Counted from the stretch's first letter, positions 17,545 to 25,589 are shown. The stretch is DNA of 46,554 bases from an uncultured Candidatus Saccharibacteria bacterium (GCA_948868795.1 CAQRDK010000008.1:1-46554), one strand, 5' to 3'. Numbers and translations: made by a program. Notes: generated from the sequence alone by a model not told the origin.

Positions 17545-17574
17545 TTGCTTTTTCATAGTGCTTGAAGTTATAAT
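17545..17574 (+). promoter_or_regulatory. Promoter of the DUF4367-like gene
   Basis: TTGCTT (17545-17550), 18 nt, TATAAT (17569-17574). A GAGGAG site precedes the ATG at 17608, so this mRNA has a leader. Confidence 0.6.
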
Positions 17575-17607
17575 AGTAATAAGCAAAAACACGATGAGGA
17601 GTTATTA

Positions 17608-19326
17608 ATGAGTAAAATACAACTTGAGTCTGGTCCTGCCAGTTCTGCGACTCATCGTCTTACTCAACCCTCGTCTACCCTTAACCGTCGCTACGTTACT
17701 CGCCCGACCAACCTGGCAATCGAAGAAGCTGCAAAATCTATCCCAGAGAGCATTTCCGAGTCTAGCGCTCCTTCGCGCCTCGTAAATCTTCGCGTTCATA
17801 GCGCCGATTTACTTGCCGCCGCAAAGGCCGAAGCCGAAGCGCCGAAAACCGAAGAGCCCGTCATTCATACTGTCGTCGAATTAGGCGGCGCACCCGAGCC
17901 AGAGCCTTATCAAGCCGCGCCCGCCGAAAGCGAATTCAGCCCCATCGCAGACCCTACCCCTAGCATTTATAGCGACCAGGCCTATGTCTCCGTCGACCAA
18001 ATGATCCCTGAGACCGATTCCTTCGCCGAGCCTACCCCTGTCGTCGAAACCATGGTCGCGACAATCACATCCAACACTGATACGAACCTAGCACCAGCCC
18101 CCGAACAATATTCTCAATCCTTCGCTCCCGCGGTTATTGACAACACTCCAACTCCCGCCCCAACCCCTACTATCGACCCGCGCGACCTCGCTATGAATAT
18201 TGCTGCCGACTACGCCGCCGCCAGCATGAGCGCAACCGTCGCCGAGCCTGCCCCAGAGCTCTCTGTTGATACCTACGTAGGCCTCGACGCCACTTCTACC
18301 GATTCTATCGACGCCATCGCTCGCGCCGCTTCCGACGCCATTGCTTCTATCCGTACCGCCACCGAACCAGAAGAAATTTCCGAGCAAATCGCTTCGCTCC
18401 AAGCCTTCGCCGAGAACATCCGCGCCAACTCCTCTATGCCAGAAATGGCCGAGCTCAGCAATACAATCGACAAGTTCATCAGCGTCGCCATGAAGTCGAC
18501 CAAAGTCAAAGAAACCGCCAGCAAAAAAGTCTCCCTCAGCTCAAAAGCCAATCGTGCCGCCGACAAAGTTGCTAAAAGTTCTGCAAAAGTCATTAACCGC
18601 ACAAAACCGACTACAACCGCCAAACCAGCCACAAAGCTCGTAAAAAGCACCGCGAAAAAACCTGTCGCCGCTCGCCCTGCTGCCTCGCGTCCAATCGTCA
18701 AAAAATCCGCCAATCGCCCGGTCGCTCGTCCGACTTCGCGCACTGCTACCCGCCCCGCCGCGACCTCTCTCGACCAAGACCAAGCCCTTCGTCGCGCCCT
18801 TCGTTCCGTCGCCGCCATGGACGACGAACCAGACGCCCGCCCAGTCAAATCTCCAGTTCGCCGCAAAGGGAACGTCAAACGCTTCGCACTCGCTTTCGTT
18901 TGCGCCGTGTTGTGCGTCGGCGCCGTCACTTATTTCGTTGGCACGAGCATCCCCGACATCTCCGTCCGCGTCGCCGCCATGCAAACCGGCGTCGAGGCCT
19001 CTTATCCTTCCTATATCCCGCGCGATTACTCTTTGAAAGATATCAGCTCCGAAAGCGGCAAAATCACTATTACTTTTGAAGGCCCCGACAATGCTTCCTT
19101 CACCTTAACCGAAGAAAAATCCTCCTGGGACAGCACCACCCTCCTCCGTAACTACGTCGAACCAACTTGGAAAGATAACTATACCAGCACCCACGAGCAG
19201 GGAATCACAATTTACGTCTCCGGCTCTAATGCAGCCTGGGTGAATGGCGGCGTCCTCTACAAAATCAACTCCGTGAGCGCCAGCCTCACCAACAAACAGC
19301 TCCGCAACATCGTTACCTCCATGTAA
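17608..19326 (+). CDS. Single-pass protein with DUF4367-like C-terminal domain
   Basis: 572 aa. Residues 1-300 are Ala/Pro/Glu-rich and mostly disordered. Residues 300-425 are Lys/Ala/Arg/Pro-rich (KSTAKKPVAARPAASRPIVKK type, histone H1-like). A membrane helix (about 428-450) follows, then an outer domain (about 465-572) whose ending (WVNGGVLYKINSVSASLTNKQLRNIVTSM) resembles DUF4367, a domain found in anti-sigma-like and envelope proteins. The tail is probably in the cytoplasm and could contact DNA or RNA, but that is speculation. gltX follows 27 nt later but carries its own leaderless promoter. Confidence 0.75.
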   Translation: MSKIQLESGPASSATHRLTQPSSTLNRRYVTRPTNLAIEEAAKSIPESISESSAPSRLVNLRVHSADLLAAAKAEAEAPKTEEPVIHTVVELGGAPEPEPYQAAPAESEFSPIADPTPSIYSDQAYVSVDQMIPETDSFAEPTPVVETMVATITSNTDTNLAPAPEQYSQSFAPAVIDNTPTPAPTPTIDPRDLAMNIAADYAAASMSATVAEPAPELSVDTYVGLDATSTDSIDAIARAASDAIASIRTATEPEEISEQIASLQAFAENIRANSSMPEMAELSNTIDKFISVAMKSTKVKETASKKVSLSSKANRAADKVAKSSAKVINRTKPTTTAKPATKLVKSTAKKPVAARPAASRPIVKKSANRPVARPTSRTATRPAATSLDQDQALRRALRSVAAMDDEPDARPVKSPVRRKGNVKRFALAFVCAVLCVGAVTYFVGTSIPDISVRVAAMQTGVEASYPSYIPRDYSLKDISSESGKITITFEGPDNASFTLTEEKSSWDSTTLLRNYVEPTWKDNYTSTHEQGITIYVSGSNAAWVNGGVLYKINSVSASLTNKQLRNIVTSM

Positions 19327-19337
19327 TCCGCAATCTG

Positions 19338-19346
19338 TGATATAAT
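19338..19346 (+). promoter_or_regulatory. Extended -10 (TGATATAAT) for leaderless gltX
   Basis: TGA 19338-19340, TATAAT 19341-19346, 7 nt before the gltX ATG; no SD. Confidence 0.7.
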
Positions 19347-19353
19347 ATATATC

Positions 19354-20805
19354 ATGAAAACACGATTTGCTCCCAGCCCGACCGGCTATATTCACATTGG
19401 AAACGTCCGTAGTGCGATTTACCCTTATCTTTTGGCGCGCCAGCAAGACGGCACTTTTATCCTCCGCATCGAGGATACTGACCAGGCTCGTTTCGTCGAA
19501 GGAGCAACTGAACTTATTGAAGACACTTTGAAATGGCTCGGTCTCGAATGGGATGAGGGCCCCGTTGTTGGCGGCCCTGCCGAACCATATTTCCAATCCC
19601 AACGCGCCGACATCTATCGCGCCTGGGGCGAAAAGCTCATCGCAAAAGGCCGCGCCTACGCCGACCCGACCGATTCCGAAACCATCCAGAAATATCGCGA
19701 CGAATGTAATGCGAAGAAAATCCCATACCTCTATCGTAATTTCCGCCCCGAAAATCCGCCCGAATGGAAGCCAGGCATCCCGCTCCGTTTCAAAGCTGAC
19801 CCGAAGCCTCGCAAGTGGCACGACGAAGTCATGGGTGACCTCGAAGCTGGCCCCGAAGTCCAAGACGACATCATCCTCATCAAAGCTGACGGTATGCCAA
19901 CTTATAACTTCGCACACATCGTCGATGATGCCGAAATGGGCGTCACTCACGTCATGCGCGGCGTCGAGTATCTTTCTAGTACCCCGAACTATCTCGCCCT
20001 CTACGAAGCACTCGACCTTGAAGTCCCGAAGCTCGTTTCTCTTCCGCACATCCTCGCCCCGACCGGCAACAAGAAGCTCGGCAAGCGCGACGGCGCTAAA
20101 TCCGCCACCGAATATCGTGCCGACGGCGTCCTCCCCGAAGCCATGCTAAACTATCTCGCCTGCCTCGGCTGGAACGACGGCACCGAGCAGGAAATCTACA
20201 CGAAGGACGAACTTATCAAGAACTTCTCCCTCGACAAGATTCAGAACTCCGGCGCCCGCTACGACGAGACCAAGCTCCTCTGGATGAACGGCCAATGGAT
20301 TCGTCGTATTGCCGACGAACGGGGAATTGACGCCCTCTACGCTCGCACGATTACTGGCGATGGCTTCTGGCCTGAGTCCGCCGCCCCTTACGACGATGAA
20401 TATAAGAAAAAAGTCCTCGCTATTATTTACGACCGCCTCAAAACTCTCGCCGACCTCCGCGATATGACGACTTATTTCTTCGAAAATCCAACCGTCGACC
20501 TCGAAATGATCACCGGCAACAAGTTCCTCAAGAAATTCTCCGAAGATGAACTTTCCGATATGCTCATGCTAACGTCTCGCAAGCTCGAGACCATCCAAGA
20601 TTGGAATGCCGACAATCTCCAAGCCGCCCTGAACGAATTGCTTGAAGAAACCGGCAAAAAGCCCGCCGAACTTTTCTCCGTCATCCGTATCGCACTTTCT
20701 TTCGCGCCCTTCAGCCCCGCCCTTCACCTCACCATGAACGTCCTCGGCAAAAATCTCACCCTCTCCCGCCTCCAGACCGCCGCTACCGCCCTCGAGAATG
20801 ACTAG
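19354..20805 (+). CDS. gltX: Glutamyl-tRNA synthetase
   Basis: 483 aa class I synthetase that charges tRNA with glutamate; tRNA-Glu is also in this window. HIGH-type motif PTGYIHIGN (9-17), KMSKS-type motif KLGKRDG (241-247), IEDTD box (40-44) and the DAEMGVTHVMRGVEYLSST segment (192-210) are all in place. The cysteine-rich zinc site found in some bacterial GluRS is absent. The C-terminal anticodon-binding helical domain fills about 300-483. If the genome lacks GlnRS, as is common in this group, it may also mis-charge tRNA-Gln for amidation, but this cannot be checked here. Leaderless start. Confidence 0.97.
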   Translation: MKTRFAPSPTGYIHIGNVRSAIYPYLLARQQDGTFILRIEDTDQARFVEGATELIEDTLKWLGLEWDEGPVVGGPAEPYFQSQRADIYRAWGEKLIAKGRAYADPTDSETIQKYRDECNAKKIPYLYRNFRPENPPEWKPGIPLRFKADPKPRKWHDEVMGDLEAGPEVQDDIILIKADGMPTYNFAHIVDDAEMGVTHVMRGVEYLSSTPNYLALYEALDLEVPKLVSLPHILAPTGNKKLGKRDGAKSATEYRADGVLPEAMLNYLACLGWNDGTEQEIYTKDELIKNFSLDKIQNSGARYDETKLLWMNGQWIRRIADERGIDALYARTITGDGFWPESAAPYDDEYKKKVLAIIYDRLKTLADLRDMTTYFFENPTVDLEMITGNKFLKKFSEDELSDMLMLTSRKLETIQDWNADNLQAALNELLEETGKKPAELFSVIRIALSFAPFSPALHLTMNVLGKNLTLSRLQTAATALEND

Positions 20806-20859
20806 CCCTGCTGACGCACCCCTTGAACGCCAGCCGCATAATAACCAAAGGAGCATCAC

Positions 20860-22047
20860 ATGCCAAAAAACAAAAATCCTAACCCTTCCGACTCGACCCA
20901 CAAAAAATCCAAGAAGCCACTCATTATCGCCATAGTTGCCGTTCTCATCCTTTGCGCCGCCGGCACCGCCAGCTACTTCCTCTTCTTCCGCGACGACGCT
21001 CCCCTAAAATCCAACAGTTCGCTCAATATCGGGCTCAAAGACCCTGATCCAATCTACAGCAACCTCACCGGTCTAGAAATCACCGACGAGAGCCTCAACG
21101 CTAGCCCGACATTTTGCGTCCAAATCCCGAATGGCAGCACCGACGGTGCCCGCCCCCAGGTCGGACTTACTCAGGCCGGCGTTGTTTTTGAAGCAATCGC
21201 CGAGACAGGCATCACCCGTTTCGCCGCCGTCTTCCAAAACCCGACCTCTAGCGCTATCGGCCCCGTCCGCTCGCTCCGCCCCTATTATCTCGACTGGGAC
21301 ACCCCATTCGACTGCACCGTCACCCACGCCGGCGGCTCCGACGAAGCTCTCGCCGCCATCCGCCAAGGCGGTCAACGCAACCTCGACGAGGACTACTCCT
21401 ACATGTGGCGCGAAGAGGGAACCGGCCGCCTCTGGAACAATCTCTTCACCTCTCCCGCCAATCTCCTCCAGTTCAACTCCGACCACGGTTACGCCTCCTC
21501 CAATCCTCAAACTTTCCCCCGCCTCACCCCGAGCGAAGCCGCCGACATCGCCCATAAAAACGCCTATCCCGAATGCCCCGAAGACTCCGAATGTGATATC
21601 GCCCCACTCGTGAATAACATCTATATTAACTTCGGCAACTGGGTCAACTACAACACCGTCTACACCTACAACCCCGAATCCAACACCTACGCCCGCAGCT
21701 ATCAAAGCGGCGACGCCCACCTCGTCTATGAATGTTCCGCCAATCTCGCCGAACCCAACACTGTCACCGAATGCGGCGAGCTGAAACAAATCGCCCCGAG
21801 CGCCGTCGTCGCCATGATGGTCCAGGAGCACACTATGGCTGACGGATATCACGAAAGCATCACGACCATCGGCTCCGGCAAAGCCTACATTTTCCAAAAT
21901 GGCGAAGCCATCGAAGGCACCTGGGCAAAATCCGCCCAGAATAGCCAAATCGTCTTCAAAGACGCCTTCGGCGAGATCGTCAGGTTCACCCCCGGTCAAC
22001 TCTGGATCGCCGCCGTCCCCCAGTTCGGCAGCGTCAGCTGGGAATGA
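20860..22047 (+). CDS. DUF3048 (YerB-like) membrane-anchored protein
   Basis: 395 aa. Basic N-terminus, membrane helix (about 20-43), then the DUF3048 domain. Typical segments are FCVQIPNGSTDGARPQVGLTQAGVVFEAIAETGITRFAAVFQ and IGPVRSLRPYYLDWDTPFDCTVTHAGGSDEAL. YerB-type proteins are outward-facing and of unproven function, in some cases linked to envelope or secretion. Four or more cysteines in the outer domain could form disulphides. It has an AAAGGAG site and lies 54 nt after gltX, possibly cotranscribed. Two hairpins follow its stop. Confidence 0.85.
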   Translation: MPKNKNPNPSDSTHKKSKKPLIIAIVAVLILCAAGTASYFLFFRDDAPLKSNSSLNIGLKDPDPIYSNLTGLEITDESLNASPTFCVQIPNGSTDGARPQVGLTQAGVVFEAIAETGITRFAAVFQNPTSSAIGPVRSLRPYYLDWDTPFDCTVTHAGGSDEALAAIRQGGQRNLDEDYSYMWREEGTGRLWNNLFTSPANLLQFNSDHGYASSNPQTFPRLTPSEAADIAHKNAYPECPEDSECDIAPLVNNIYINFGNWVNYNTVYTYNPESNTYARSYQSGDAHLVYECSANLAEPNTVTECGELKQIAPSAVVAMMVQEHTMADGYHESITTIGSGKAYIFQNGEAIEGTWAKSAQNSQIVFKDAFGEIVRFTPGQLWIAAVPQFGSVSWE

Positions 22048-22132
22048 CCCTTCAAAACTCAATCATATAGGCCCCAAATTGCGTTTCTCCAATTTTTATA
22101 TGAAAAACTATCGCCTAGCGAGGATAGCGAAC

Positions 22133-22199
22133 AGAGAGAAAACTACGTTTTCTCTCTTGAGCGACGCAACTAGTCTAAGCATTTTGTGCCAAAATGCTT
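22133..22199 (+). terminator. Two tandem hairpins after the DUF3048 gene
   Basis: AGAGAGAAAAC (22133-22143) pairs with GTTTTCTCTCT (22147-22157). AAGCATTTTG (22177-22186) pairs with CAAAATGCTT (22190-22199). Both have 3-nt loops. The second ends exactly where the -35 box of the next promoter begins, so it may also act as an operator. No long U-tract follows either; the terminator role is inferred. Confidence 0.45.
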
Positions 22200-22226
22200 G
22201 ACAAAAATACTAGTCTGTGATACAAT
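22198..22226 (+). promoter_or_regulatory. Consensus promoter of the 22394-23122 gene
   Basis: TTGACA (22198-22203), exactly 17 nt, TACAAT (22221-22226) with extended TGA. It overlaps a 10-bp palindrome by 2 nt. The transcript begins near 22233 and has a leader of about 160 nt before the ATG at 22394. Confidence 0.8.
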
Positions 22227-22232
22227 AGGCAT

Positions 22233-22274
22233 ATGGAGGCTCCTAGCCTAGCAAATTACGGAATTAGCGTTTGA
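22233..22274 (+). CDS. Possible leaderless 13-aa leader peptide
   Basis: Reads MEAPSLANYGISV. The ATG is 6 nt after the -10 box, the spacing used by leaderless genes in this window. It sits in the leader upstream of a strong hairpin and could be a translated sensor. The evidence is spacing only. Confidence 0.3.
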   Translation: MEAPSLANYGISV

Positions 22275-22295
22275 GAGAATATTAGCAAAAGTTCT

Positions 22296-22341
22296 CGCGG
22301 CTAAGCTTGGTTATCCGTTACGACCGCCAGCCTTAGCTGCG
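22296..22341 (+). promoter_or_regulatory. Structured 5' leader hairpin
   Basis: CGCGGCTAAGCTTGG (22296-22310) pairs with CCAGCCTTAGCTGCG (22327-22341): 15 positions, one mismatch, two G-U pairs. It lies between the micro-ORF and the SD of the 22394 gene, without a U-tract. Suggests control of translation or RNA stability. I recognise no known riboswitch in it. Confidence 0.5.
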
Positions 22342-22393
22342 AGTATCTCGCGGCGATATTCTATAGCCGACGGGCTTTAAACGAGGTGAGAGT

Positions 22394-23122
22394 ATGCATA
22401 CTCTTGAGGAACTCAAACAGAACAGTATCCACATCATCCCCGGCACCATCGCGTACTGGCCGCAGCACGACCAGGAAGAAGAAATCCACCCCGAGGAAAT
22501 GCTTTCGAAGTTCAATGGCCGCGTCTACGCGGCGAACAACTCAACGATTGCCTTCATCCTCGACCAGGAGTTCTTCGTCACACCCTACACCCGTGCCACC
22601 ATGCGCATCCTGCGGGACGCTGGCTACACCGAAGCCAGCTTCTATGTTCCTTTCAGTAACTGGGATTACCCCAAGTACGCCGCCGAAAGATGGCTCGAAC
22701 TCCGCCGCTGGGCGCAGCAAACCTATCTGGAAGACTATAACCGCGATGCCAACGAATGGTCCGACAAGCATGGCTTTAACGCTATCAGCGACGAGGCCAT
22801 AGCCAAAACCATTTGCGTCCCCACGACCGGCCTCCCCTTTCATAGCCCCAGGGGGTATGACGACAAATACTACGGCGCATGTCAGGGTTATTTTCTGGAT
22901 TGCAGTGCCGTCATGGTAATTGGCACGTTCTGCCGCAACAACGGCGTCGTCGCCTTCGTCTACCGTGACGGGATGACCTATCTGGCCAGAGGTTACAAAA
23001 TCATCCCCGACCTGACGGCCGCCGGCTACAAGGAAAGTAGCTTCTTCGTGCCGCTTTCCAATGGCGAAACTATCACCGACCCCAGCCTTGCCGCCCAGTG
23101 GGAAAGCCTCAAACGCAAATAA
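22394..23122 (+). CDS. Hypothetical protein of two related halves
   Basis: 242 aa, soluble, no signal peptide or membrane helix. The segment at about 40-95 (AFILDQEFFVTPY...ILRDAGYTEASFYVPFSN) is repeated in diverged form at about 173-230 (AFVYRDGMTYLARGY...LTAAGYKESSFFVPLSNG). An acidic/Trp-rich linker joins them. Shared positions include NN..AF, the GY.E.SF.VP.SN ending and the hydrophobic pattern, so an internal duplication is likely. I do not recognise the family. The ATG follows a GAGGTGAGAG site. The gene uses more CTG/GAG codons than the typical gene here and sits alone between its own strong promoter and terminator. Confidence 0.75.
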   Translation: MHTLEELKQNSIHIIPGTIAYWPQHDQEEEIHPEEMLSKFNGRVYAANNSTIAFILDQEFFVTPYTRATMRILRDAGYTEASFYVPFSNWDYPKYAAERWLELRRWAQQTYLEDYNRDANEWSDKHGFNAISDEAIAKTICVPTTGLPFHSPRGYDDKYYGACQGYFLDCSAVMVIGTFCRNNGVVAFVYRDGMTYLARGYKIIPDLTAAGYKESSFFVPLSNGETITDPSLAAQWESLKRK

Positions 23123-23132
23123 TTCCACCCCA

Positions 23133-23182
23133 GCCCCGGTTCAATATGCGTTACACATTGCGAGCCGGGGCGCTCGCTTTTT
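23133..23182 (+). terminator. Rho-independent terminator
   Basis: GCCCCGG (23133-23139) pairs with CCGGGGC (23165-23171) and is followed by a T5 run (23178-23182). It lies 10 nt after the stop of the 22394-23122 gene. Confidence 0.7.
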
Positions 23183-23303
23183 CGCTCTACCCGTCTCGCA
23201 CAACTTTCCGCCCCAGCCGCCGCCCCGCCAAATAAGTTCATAAATCCGTTGGGTAGATTTATAAGTTCTCCGATATCGATTTTATTGTAAAAAAGGAATA
23301 AGT

Positions 23304-23453
23304 ATGTGCTATATCGTTTCCTGCGTCATGATTCGCAGACAAGTTGACTTATTTTGGCGGTTGCGGAGGCTAGAGCGGAGAAAACTGGTTTTCCTAAACT
23401 CTACATCCATTGTAGACTTTTATTTTTCTCCACCCCTGTTAGCCACCTCCTAA
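23304..23453 (+). CDS. Possible 49-aa basic peptide
   Basis: Starts MCYIVSCVMIRRQVDLFWRL and ends in SPPLLATS. It has an AAAAAGGAA site 5 nt before the ATG, which is the main support. Arg-rich centre (RLRRLERRK). Its 3' part overlaps one of two AAACTCTACA hairpins, and no clear promoter precedes it. It may be noise. The surrounding gap (23183-23475) otherwise holds only short hairpins such as ATAAATC/GATTTAT. Confidence 0.25.
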   Translation: MCYIVSCVMIRRQVDLFWRLRRLERRKLVFLNSTSIVDFYFSPPLLATS

Positions 23454-23476
23454 ACTCTACAACGGTTGTAGAGTTT
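23396..23476. repeat. Two copies of an AAACTCTACA hairpin at the end of the surface-protein gene
   Basis: Copy 1: AAACTCTACA (23396-23405) with TGTAGACTTT (23411-23420), one mismatch. Copy 2: AAACTCTACAA (23452-23462), loop CGG, TTGTAGAGTTT (23466-23476), a perfect 11-bp stem whose last base lies in the stop codon of the minus-strand FISUMP gene. Copy 1 on the plus strand is followed by a T-rich stretch. They may be terminators, but the position of copy 2 right behind the variable-type C-terminus is notable. Confidence 0.65.
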
Positions 23477-24945
23477 TACCGGGCAATACAACGGACAGAC
23501 ATACCATAATTCCTAGCATATGTATCGCCTAACGGAGTAATAGTGGATGCACCGTTAAACGTCAAGTAATACGCAGTCGTACTACTCGAAGCTTTCGGAG
23601 TAGAAGACCAGTAATATCCTTGGTCGCCAGCACGAGCAAATAGCCAGCTGTTATTAGGTTCGACTTTACCACCCCTCACAAAATAATACGGAGAACTAGT
23701 TAATACGGCAACATTAGCACCCACAGAACCAGAGTTTATAAGCCCCTGCAAGCTACCGATGCTCGTATCATTCGCTGTTGGCAATCTCCACCCCTTCGGG
23801 CAGATTGAATCGCTCGCCTGTCCAGAATAAATCTCACCACCAGTTCCAGCCGTCGCCGCATTCCAGGAGTAATGATTGCCCAGAATATAATGCGCATTAA
23901 TATCCGCATTAGCGCTAGTAGGTGTCGAATATGCCGTAAATTGATTAGTGCAATTCGCCGCGCTATTTTTAGGGTATCCACAATCATTCGCTGTCGTCGG
24001 ATTAGTGATTCGATAATTTCCCAAGTTCCAAGAACGCGCCTGCATCCGGTCGTTCGTGATCGTCGAACTGGTCGCACTCGTTGCCGTTGTATACCCGGGC
24101 GTCCAATTCGCAGTAATGTCTGAATCGCTCGGCGTCAGCGTCTTCGATGTCGACAAATCAAGGTCTAAGTTCTGCGTCATCCAACATTTACCATCCGTCA
24201 ATTTACCAACCCAATAGTATTTTCCATCGCGCGCGTCTTTCAACTGTGCCGTATCGCCGCTTTTCGACGCCGTACAAACCGCCGTTGTCATGTCTTGCAT
24301 ATTTGCCAGCGATGTGAGTCCGACTATCTCCAGCGGCGAAGACACCACGCTCATCGTCACCGAATTCCGATAAGTCCCAGCCGGTTTATCTGCGCCGATA
24401 TTCGCCGCAAAACTCAAAGCATAAGTCGTCGTCTCGCTCGGGATACTTGTCGAAGCATTCGTATAAAGAGTTTCGCCCCGCCCCGCCGTCGAAATCGCCT
24501 TATATTGCGCATCATCCGCTACCGTATCCGTATTTCGCGCCCAAGCATAGCCCCAGGTATTTGTCGTCATTTCGCTGTATTTCTTTGTTCCAGAAATCGG
24601 CGCAATCGTCTCCGCTCCGCCAACTCGCGTCAAATTAGCACTGTTACTCCCTATATAAACACTATATCCTCCCGAATTCTCCACGCTCACAATTGCTTTC
24701 ACTAAAAATTTCGCCGATGCACCGGCCGTTGCTGACGGCGCCATCGATGCCGAGCCCTCCGTCGGGCTAAAAGCAATATTCACCGTCGAAATCTTCGTCG
24801 CTTGCGGAGAAACCTCACTTTCTTCACCTTCCAACGCATTCGCTGAGTTACCTATCAGCGGATTAACTAATAAAAATGCCAGCAGCAAAAAACTTATACA
24901 GCTCGCACTCCCAGCGACATTAACTTTTCTTTGGCTCTTTCGCAT
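23476..24945 (-). CDS. Secreted FISUMP-domain surface protein
   Basis: 489 aa from the ATG at 24945 (AAGGAGG, 6 nt spacing); a GTG directly before it is in frame but less well placed. Signal peptide: basic start, hydrophobic core about 11-30, probable cleavage after NSANA near residue 38. A Ser/Thr-rich beta region (about 45-215) precedes the FISUMP (Fibrobacter succinogenes major paralogous) domain: CTASKSGDTAQLKDARDGKYYWVGKLTDGKCWMTQNLDLDL through YYWSSTP and MSVRC. Such domains occur on secreted, often expanded surface proteins of Saccharibacteria. No sorting signal is present. A diverged, Asn-rich copy of its last ~60 codons is at 25590-25775. A leader of about 200 nt with a terminator-like fold precedes the gene. 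Confidence 0.85.
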   Translation of the reverse strand: MRKSQRKVNVAGSASCISFLLLAFLLVNPLIGNSANALEGEESEVSPQATKISTVNIAFSPTEGSASMAPSATAGASAKFLVKAIVSVENSGGYSVYIGSNSANLTRVGGAETIAPISGTKKYSEMTTNTWGYAWARNTDTVADDAQYKAISTAGRGETLYTNASTSIPSETTTYALSFAANIGADKPAGTYRNSVTMSVVSSPLEIVGLTSLANMQDMTTAVCTASKSGDTAQLKDARDGKYYWVGKLTDGKCWMTQNLDLDLSTSKTLTPSDSDITANWTPGYTTATSATSSTITNDRMQARSWNLGNYRITNPTTANDCGYPKNSAANCTNQFTAYSTPTSANADINAHYILGNHYSWNAATAGTGGEIYSGQASDSICPKGWRLPTANDTSIGSLQGLINSGSVGANVAVLTSSPYYFVRGGKVEPNNSWLFARAGDQGYYWSSTPKASSSTTAYYLTFNGASTITPLGDTYARNYGMSVRCIAR

Positions 24946-24997
24946 CACGGCCCTCCTTAAATTGGTTTACGAACACCCGAGCGCCGCCACTTCATAT

Positions 24998-25084
24998 AAA
25001 AATGACACCGCAAGGGTGTTCGACAAACTAATCTACAAGCGTTAGTAACAAGTGGATAGCCTGAACCTTACGGTGCCATTTTTT
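24998..25084 (-). promoter_or_regulatory. Structured leader with terminator-like helix
   Basis: On the minus strand the bases opposite 25066-25079 pair with those opposite 25002-25015 over 14 positions (two G-U pairs, no mismatch), closing a ~50-nt internal region, then five U. In the plus direction the same helix is followed by six U. It lies about 55 nt upstream of the FISUMP start codon, within its leader, and could act as an attenuator or riboregulator. Outside it GAACACCC (24971-24978) can pair with GGGTGTTC (25014-25021) as an alternative fold. Confidence 0.55.
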
Positions 25085-25156
25085 CCACCTATTATTAACC
25101 TTACGATATATAAAAATATACGCTTGTTTTAATAGTTTAATTTGTCGAACACTTTC

Positions 25157-25165
25157 ATTATAACA
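25157..25165 (-). promoter_or_regulatory. Extended -10 (TGTTATAAT) for the FISUMP gene
   Basis: Minus-strand TATAAT at 25157-25162 with TGT in front. The start site is near 25150, giving an unusually long leader of about 205 nt. Confidence 0.55.
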
Positions 25166-25260
25166 CACTTTCTAGCCACAAGCACAAAAATCGCTAAAGC
25201 ACGCCGCCCAACCTCAAAATCCAACAAAAAATCGCCTGTCGGCGCTAATACGAATCCTTG

Positions 25261-25337
25261 TGGTGATTCCGGCGGGAGTCGAACCCGCGATTTTCTGGAT
25301 GAGAACCAGACGTCCTGGACCACTAGACGACGGAACC
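25261..25337 (-). tRNA. tRNA-Glu(CTC)
   Basis: 77 nt with encoded CCA. Acceptor GGTTCCG/CGGAATC, D-arm GTCTAGTGGTCCAGGAC, anticodon stem CTGG/CCAG with loop TTCTCAT giving CTC (reads GAG), T-arm GCGGG/TTCGACT/CCCGC. A TGTTATAAT box lies just upstream on the minus strand at 25348-25356. Confidence 0.96.
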
Positions 25338-25347
25338 ACTTGTCATA

Positions 25348-25356
25348 ATTATAACA
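25348..25356 (-). promoter_or_regulatory. Extended -10 (TGTTATAAT) for tRNA-Glu
   Basis: Minus-strand TATAAT at 25348-25353 with TGT in front, 10 nt before the tRNA 5' end, so the tRNA has almost no leader. Confidence 0.6.
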
Positions 25357-25385
25357 CACTTTCTCCCGCCAGGGAACCCCTAAAA

Positions 25386-25394
25386 TGCTATAAT
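25386..25394 (+). promoter_or_regulatory. Extended -10 (TGCTATAAT) of the 25.4-25.8 kb RNA
   Basis: TGC 25386-25388, TATAAT 25389-25394; start site about 25401. No start codon follows at leaderless spacing, unlike most boxes of this type here. Confidence 0.6.
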
Positions 25395-25398
25395 AAGT

Positions 25399-25589
25399 CC
25401 GTAGGTATAAACCCCTACGGGAACCGCGCCGAGCCCGGGCCATCGCTCCGACAAAGTCGCGCTCTCAATCAGGAGATCGTGAAGTTCTCTAAAGCATCGA
25501 ATACAAAACTTTAGACTAGCCCTTCTGACGGCCACGGCCGCCAGAAACTAAAGCAACTTCTTGTCACTTTTTCGTTGAATTGTATTCAG
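25399..25589 (+). ncRNA. Structured RNA segment upstream of the FISUMP-like fragment
   Basis: Begins at the predicted start site with a hairpin (CCGTAGG 25399-25405 with CCTACGG). CTTTAG (25510-25515) pairs with CTAAAG (25548-25553), enclosing TTCTG-CGGC / GCCG-CAGAA (about 25523-25546). GAATACAA (25499-25506) pairs with TTGTATTC (25580-25587), closing the whole module directly before the protein-like fragment. I cannot match it to tmRNA, RNase P, SRP or 6S motifs. The nested pairing argues for a functional RNA, possibly one transcript with the downstream fragment up to the terminator at 25834. Confidence 0.5.

Noticed and set aside
21073..22062. 329-codon minus-strand frame opposite the DUF3048 gene
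   Set aside because: A mirror of the real gene's codon bias; it lacks start signals and reads as Gly/Ala/Asp-rich noise. The same holds for other long antisense frames in this C-ending-codon genome.
25260..25514. 84-codon plus-strand frame over tRNA-Glu
   Set aside because: It runs antisense through the tRNA and across a promoter, and has no SD or protein-like composition.
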